Shown in pieces: positions 4,485 to 7,697 of a stretch of 7,697 nucleotides of DNA. How positions within the stretch are numbered: the first letter of the stretch is position 1; each line of letters starts with the position of its first letter. Origin of the DNA: RGIG1918 sp045536045 (lineage in GTDB: Bacteria > Cyanobacteriota > Vampirovibrionia > Gastranaerophilales > Gastranaerophilaceae); assembly GCA_045536045.1 (NCBI GenBank), contig JAZSMU010000017.1, positions 1 through 7,697 of the forward strand. The letters are read 5' to 3'. A model generated the notes under the pieces. The model made no database searches. It was not told the DNA's origin and saw only the letters and a list, made by a program, of their open reading frames with translations. The position numbers were made by a program, and so were the translations under genes.

Positions 4485-7106
4485 ATGGCACAAGAAAAAC
4501 CGAAACAAACAACAACAAACGCTGTTAATAGCATTGAAGCTCTTAATCAACTAATTGATAGAGCAAAAAAAGCACAAGAAATTTATTCAACTTTTACTCA
4601 AGAACAAGTTGATAAAATTTTCAAAGCTGCTGCAACTGCTGCCGACAAAGCACGTATCCCACTAGCTAAAATGGCTGTTGCTGATACAGGCATGGGTATT
4701 GTTGAAGATAAAATCATCAAAAACCACTTTGCAGCTGAATATATTTACAACAAACATAAAAATGCAAAAACTTGTGGAATCATTAAAGAAGACAAAATAA
4801 ATGGAATTAAAGTTGTTGCAGACCCACTAGGTGTTATTGCTGGTATTATTCCAACAACTAACCCAACATCAACTGCAATTTTCAAAGCTTTAATTTGCTT
4901 AAAAACTAGAAATGCAATCATTTTCTCACCACACCCAAGAGCAAAAAATTGCACAATTGCTGCTGCTAAATTAGTTTTAGATGCTGCAATTGAAGCTGGT
5001 GCTCCAAAAGATTTAATTGGTTGGATTGATGAACCATCTATGGAATTATCTAACGCATTATTACACCACGAAAATATTGCTTGCATCTTGGCAACAGGTG
5101 GTCCTGGAATGGTTAAAGCTGCATACTCTTCAGGCAAACCAGCTCTTGGTGTTGGACCTGGAAATGTTCCAGCAATTATTGACGAAACTGCAAATATTCA
5201 AATGGCAGTATCTTCAGTTCTTATGTCAAAAACTTTTGACAACGGTATGATTTGTGCTTCAGAACAATCAGTTGTAGTTGTTGAAGATGTATATGAAGCA
5301 GTTAAAAAAGAATTTGTATACAGAGGTGCTTATATGCTTAACCAAAAAGAAGCACAAGCTGTTGCTAAAATTATTTTAACTGAAGCTGGCACAGTTAACC
5401 CAGCAATTGTTGGTCAACCGGCATATAAAATTGCAGAATTAGCTGGAATAACTGTTGATAAAGATGTTAAGGTTTTAATTGGCGAAGAAAAATCTGTTGC
5501 AGTTGAAAATCCATTTGCACATGAAAAACTTTCTCCAATTCTTGCTATGTATAAAGCAAAAGATTACAAAGAAGCAGTTGATATGGCTCATAAATTAGTA
5601 TTAATTGGTGGTGCTGGACACTCTGCAGCTTTATATACAGACACAAGAGTTAAAGACAGAGTTGATTTCTTTGCAAAAACTATTCCAACTTGCCGTCTAT
5701 TAATCAACTCTCCATCTTCTCAAGGTGGTATAGGTGATTTATATAACTTTAAATTAGAGCCATCATTAACACTTGGTTGTGGTTCTTGGGGTGGCAACGC
5801 TGTTTCAGGTAATGTTGGCGTTGAACACTTATTAAATTATAAAATTGTTGTTGAAAGGAGAGAAAATATGTTGTGGTTTAGAATTCCACCAAAAGTTTAC
5901 TTCAAAAGAGGTGCTACAGATTTAGCTCTTCGTGAATTGCAAGGTAAAAAACGTGCATTTATCGTTACTGATAGATTCTTGTTTAACTCAGGTGCAGTTG
6001 ATGCAATCACAAATGTTTTAGATGAAATCGGCATTGACCATCAAATCTTCTTTGATGTTAAACCAGACCCAACTTTATCAACAATTCGTCAAGCAATGGA
6101 AATTGTTAAACCATATGAACCAGATGTAATTATTGCATTGGGTGGTGGTTCTCCAATGGACGCAGCTAAAATTATTTGGTTAATGTATGAACAACCAGAC
6201 ACAGTATTTGAAGATATTTCTATGAGATTTATGGATATCAGAAAAAGAATTTGTCAAATTCCTGAATTGGGTAAAAAAGCTACAATGGTTTGTATTCCAA
6301 CAACTTCAGGAACAGGAAGTGAAGTTACACCATTTGCAATTATCACAGATGATGAAACTCATGTTAAATATGCAATTGCAGATTATGCACTAACTCCAAA
6401 TATGGCAATCGTTGACCCTAACTTTGTAGATGGTATGCCAAAAGGCTTAACAGCAGCATCTGGTATTGACGCACTTGTTCACTCACTAGAAGCTTATGTT
6501 TCTGCATTGGCTACAAACTTTACAAATTCAAATGCACTAGAAGCTATTAAACAATTATTTAAATATCTTCCACGTTCATACAACGAAGGTGCAAATGACC
6601 CAATTGCAAGAGAAAAAGTTCATTATGCAGCAACAATTGCTGGTATGGCTTTTGCAAACTCATTCTTAGGAATTTGCCACTCAATGGCTCACAAATTAGG
6701 TGCAATGTATAATGTTCCTCACGGTGTGGCTAACGCATTGTTAATTAATCAAGTTATCAAATACAACGCAAACGATAAACCTAAAAAACAATGTATCTTC
6801 CCACAATACAAATTCCCTAATGCAAAAGCTAAATATGGTCAAATTGCAGATGAGTTGAATTTGGGTGGTGCTAACGATGATGAAAAAGTTCAATTATTGT
6901 TAGATAAAATCACTGAGCTTAAGAAAGAGCTTAATTTGCCAATGTCTATTAAAGAATTTGGCGTAGATGAAAAAACATTTATGGCAAACTTAGAAGAGCT
7001 AGTTGAATTAGCATTTGACGACCAATGCACAGGTGCTAACCCAGCTTATCCTTTAATGGATGAAATTAAGCAAATTTATTTAGATGCCTACAATGGAGTA
7101 GTTTAG
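4485..7106 (+). CDS. adhE: Bifunctional acetaldehyde-CoA/alcohol dehydrogenase AdhE (873 aa)
   Basis: AdhE reduces acetyl-CoA to acetaldehyde and then to ethanol in the cytoplasm, using two NADH and so regenerating NAD+ in fermentation. The N-terminal half (about 1-440) is a CoA-acylating aldehyde dehydrogenase. It has catalytic Cys257 in NGMICASEQ, the GVGPGNVPAIID block (222-233) and EKLSP near 347-351. A linker with ENMLWFRIPPKVYFK (about 460-474) leads to the iron-dependent alcohol dehydrogenase half. That half has GGGSPMDAAK (553-562), PTTSGTGSEVTPF (605-617) and the metal ligands Asp662, His666, His732 and His746, which align with E. coli D653, H657, H723 and H737. All catalytic residues I can check are present and the length is typical. 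Family members assemble into spirosome filaments. The gene has its own promoter, and rex follows after 13 bp with no terminator between. Confidence 0.98.
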   Translation: MAQEKPKQTTTNAVNSIEALNQLIDRAKKAQEIYSTFTQEQVDKIFKAAATAADKARIPLAKMAVADTGMGIVEDKIIKNHFAAEYIYNKHKNAKTCGIIKEDKINGIKVVADPLGVIAGIIPTTNPTSTAIFKALICLKTRNAIIFSPHPRAKNCTIAAAKLVLDAAIEAGAPKDLIGWIDEPSMELSNALLHHENIACILATGGPGMVKAAYSSGKPALGVGPGNVPAIIDETANIQMAVSSVLMSKTFDNGMICASEQSVVVVEDVYEAVKKEFVYRGAYMLNQKEAQAVAKIILTEAGTVNPAIVGQPAYKIAELAGITVDKDVKVLIGEEKSVAVENPFAHEKLSPILAMYKAKDYKEAVDMAHKLVLIGGAGHSAALYTDTRVKDRVDFFAKTIPTCRLLINSPSSQGGIGDLYNFKLEPSLTLGCGSWGGNAVSGNVGVEHLLNYKIVVERRENMLWFRIPPKVYFKRGATDLALRELQGKKRAFIVTDRFLFNSGAVDAITNVLDEIGIDHQIFFDVKPDPTLSTIRQAMEIVKPYEPDVIIALGGGSPMDAAKIIWLMYEQPDTVFEDISMRFMDIRKRICQIPELGKKATMVCIPTTSGTGSEVTPFAIITDDETHVKYAIADYALTPNMAIVDPNFVDGMPKGLTAASGIDALVHSLEAYVSALATNFTNSNALEAIKQLFKYLPRSYNEGANDPIAREKVHYAATIAGMAFANSFLGICHSMAHKLGAMYNVPHGVANALLINQVIKYNANDKPKKQCIFPQYKFPNAKAKYGQIADELNLGGANDDEKVQLLLDKITELKKELNLPMSIKEFGVDEKTFMANLEELVELAFDDQCTGANPAYPLMDEIKQIYLDAYNGVV
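5854..5870 (+). promoter_or_regulatory. Internal in-frame Shine-Dalgarno and ATG at the AdhE domain junction
   Basis: AAAGGAG (5854-5860) is followed by 7 nt and an in-frame ATG (5868-5870), codon 462 of AdhE, at the ALDH/ADH linker. Initiation here would give a 412-residue, complete iron-type alcohol dehydrogenase. The site is at least as strong as the gene's own ribosome site. The amino acids ERREN are common at this place in AdhE, so the match may be a by-product of coding. Confidence 0.4.
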
Positions 7107-7119
7107 TTGAGGCAGATGA

Positions 7120-7697
7120 ATGAAAGGCGAATTGTCAGAAAAGGTCATAAAACGTTTAACGCTTTATCACTTTATACTCAATGAATGCGTAGATAACGGG
7201 CTTGAATATATATCAAGCCCACGCATCGCTGAGTTATTAAATATTGATAATTCCCAAGTTCGCAAAGATATTGGTTTAATTAACCACAATGGAAAATGCA
7301 AAATCGGGTATGAAGTTGCAACACTAAAAATTGCAATTGAAAATGCACTCGGTTTTGAAAAAAACAAAGATGCCTTTATAGTTGGAGCAGGGAATTTAGG
7401 AACTGCCTTGATAAAATACCAAGACCTTAAGGACTATGGACTAAATGTCCTTGCTCTTTTTGATAGCGACCCTTTAAAAGTCGGAATGAAAATAAACGGA
7501 AAAGAAATTTTCCATATTTCCAAATTATCTAATTTGGCTACAAGACTTAATGTTGATATTGCAATTTTAACTGTTCCTAAAGAAATTGCTCAAGAATGTG
7601 CAACTTTTTTAGTTAAATCAGGTATCAAATATATTTGGAATTTTACTCCAAGAATATTGAGAGTTGAAAAAGGCGTCAAAGTGTGGAATGAAAACCT
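7120..7697 (+). CDS. rex: Redox-sensing transcriptional repressor Rex (partial, 3' end beyond window)
   Basis: Rex binds DNA when NAD+ is high and releases it when NADH rises, controlling fermentation genes such as adhE. The 192 visible residues show the winged-helix domain with ISSPRIAELLNIDNSQVRKD (31-50) and the wing GKCKIGYEV (58-66). The Rossmann motif VGAGNLG is at 88-94, then ALFDSDP, and the C-terminal YIWNFTP block with VWNEN at the edge. About 20 residues should be missing. The stretch after QVRKD reads IGLINHN instead of the more familiar LSYFGEFG of Firmicutes and actinobacteria, so this is a divergent branch. The start at 7120 has GAGG at 7109-7112, 7 nt upstream. An ATG at 7116 is in another frame that closes quickly. 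It probably shares the adhE transcript, making it autoregulated if Rex binds that promoter. Confidence 0.95.
   Translation, partial: MKGELSEKVIKRLTLYHFILNECVDNGLEYISSPRIAELLNIDNSQVRKDIGLINHNGKCKIGYEVATLKIAIENALGFEKNKDAFIVGAGNLGTALIKYQDLKDYGLNVLALFDSDPLKVGMKINGKEIFHISKLSNLATRLNVDIAILTVPKEIAQECATFLVKSGIKYIWNFTPRILRVEKGVKVWNEN
7198..7220 (+). repeat. Hairpin within the start of rex
   Basis: GGGCTTGA (7198-7205) and TCAAGCCC (7213-7220) form a perfect 8-bp stem with a 7-nt ATATATA loop, at codons 27-34 of rex. No T-run follows, so it is not a terminator. Confidence 0.5.

Noticed and set aside
4745..5137. 130-codon open frame antisense to adhE
   Set aside because: It lies wholly inside adhE on the opposite strand, with no ribosome site and no recognisable motif; it mirrors adhE codon composition.
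7214..7222. CAAGCCCAC in rex matching the tRNA 3' end at 18-26, as a possible attachment-site repeat
   Set aside because: Only nine bases match, the copy is inside a conserved coding region, and no integrase or mobile gene lies between.
7167..7367. 66-codon open frame antisense to rex
   Set aside because: It is a shadow of the clearly conserved rex coding sequence on the other strand.
1..7697. CRISPR array, retron, toxin-antitoxin or phage defence island
   Set aside because: No regularly spaced repeats, no reverse transcriptase, nuclease or paired toxin genes were found; the genes are mainly metabolic or membrane household types.

Overview
This is an AT-rich bacterial chromosome segment with ordinary bacterial gene structure: Shine-Dalgarno sites, intrinsic terminators, a tRNA with encoded CCA, and TAA/TAG stops. 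The adhE-rex pair points to an anaerobic or facultative fermenter. Taxonomy is not settled by the sequence. Low GC would suit a gut Firmicutes-type bacterium. Short N-terminal SFKG-like motifs in the kinase-like protein also recall, from memory only, host-associated melainabacteria (Gastranaerophilales).

Layout. Positions 1-60 hold the 3' end of a tRNA and a bidirectional terminator. Positions 73-2674 are three minus-strand genes: lemA, then two tandem paralogues of the DUF3137 membrane family, the last two overlapping by one base. A strong intrinsic terminator lies between lemA and the DUF3137 pair. At 2804-3190 is a short TspO/MBR (tryptophan-rich sensory) membrane protein on the plus strand, ended by a weak terminator. 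At 3238-4275 on the minus strand is a 345-residue protein with a protein-kinase-like active site but otherwise unrecognised. A 209-bp divergent intergenic region (4276-4484) separates it from adhE. That region holds repeated TTAATYGTGAT half-sites, one pair with Rex-operator spacing, three A5 tracts at exactly 10-bp spacing, and a good sigma70-type promoter. adhE (bifunctional acetaldehyde/alcohol dehydrogenase) fills 4485-7106. rex (NADH-sensing repressor) starts 13 bp later and runs off the window.

How the parts fit. AdhE oxidises NADH while turning acetyl-CoA into ethanol, and Rex senses the NADH/NAD+ ratio. Co-transcription of rex behind adhE, with Rex-like half-sites at the promoter, suggests a redox feedback loop that also controls rex itself. 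LemA and DUF3137 proteins are, to my knowledge, frequent neighbours of unknown joint function at the membrane. The features most worth a second look are the kinase-like gene, the half-site cluster, a strong in-frame Shine-Dalgarno/ATG at the ALDH-ADH domain junction of adhE, and the terminator inside the lemA-DUF3137 cluster. No mobile element, CRISPR array or recognisable defence system was seen.
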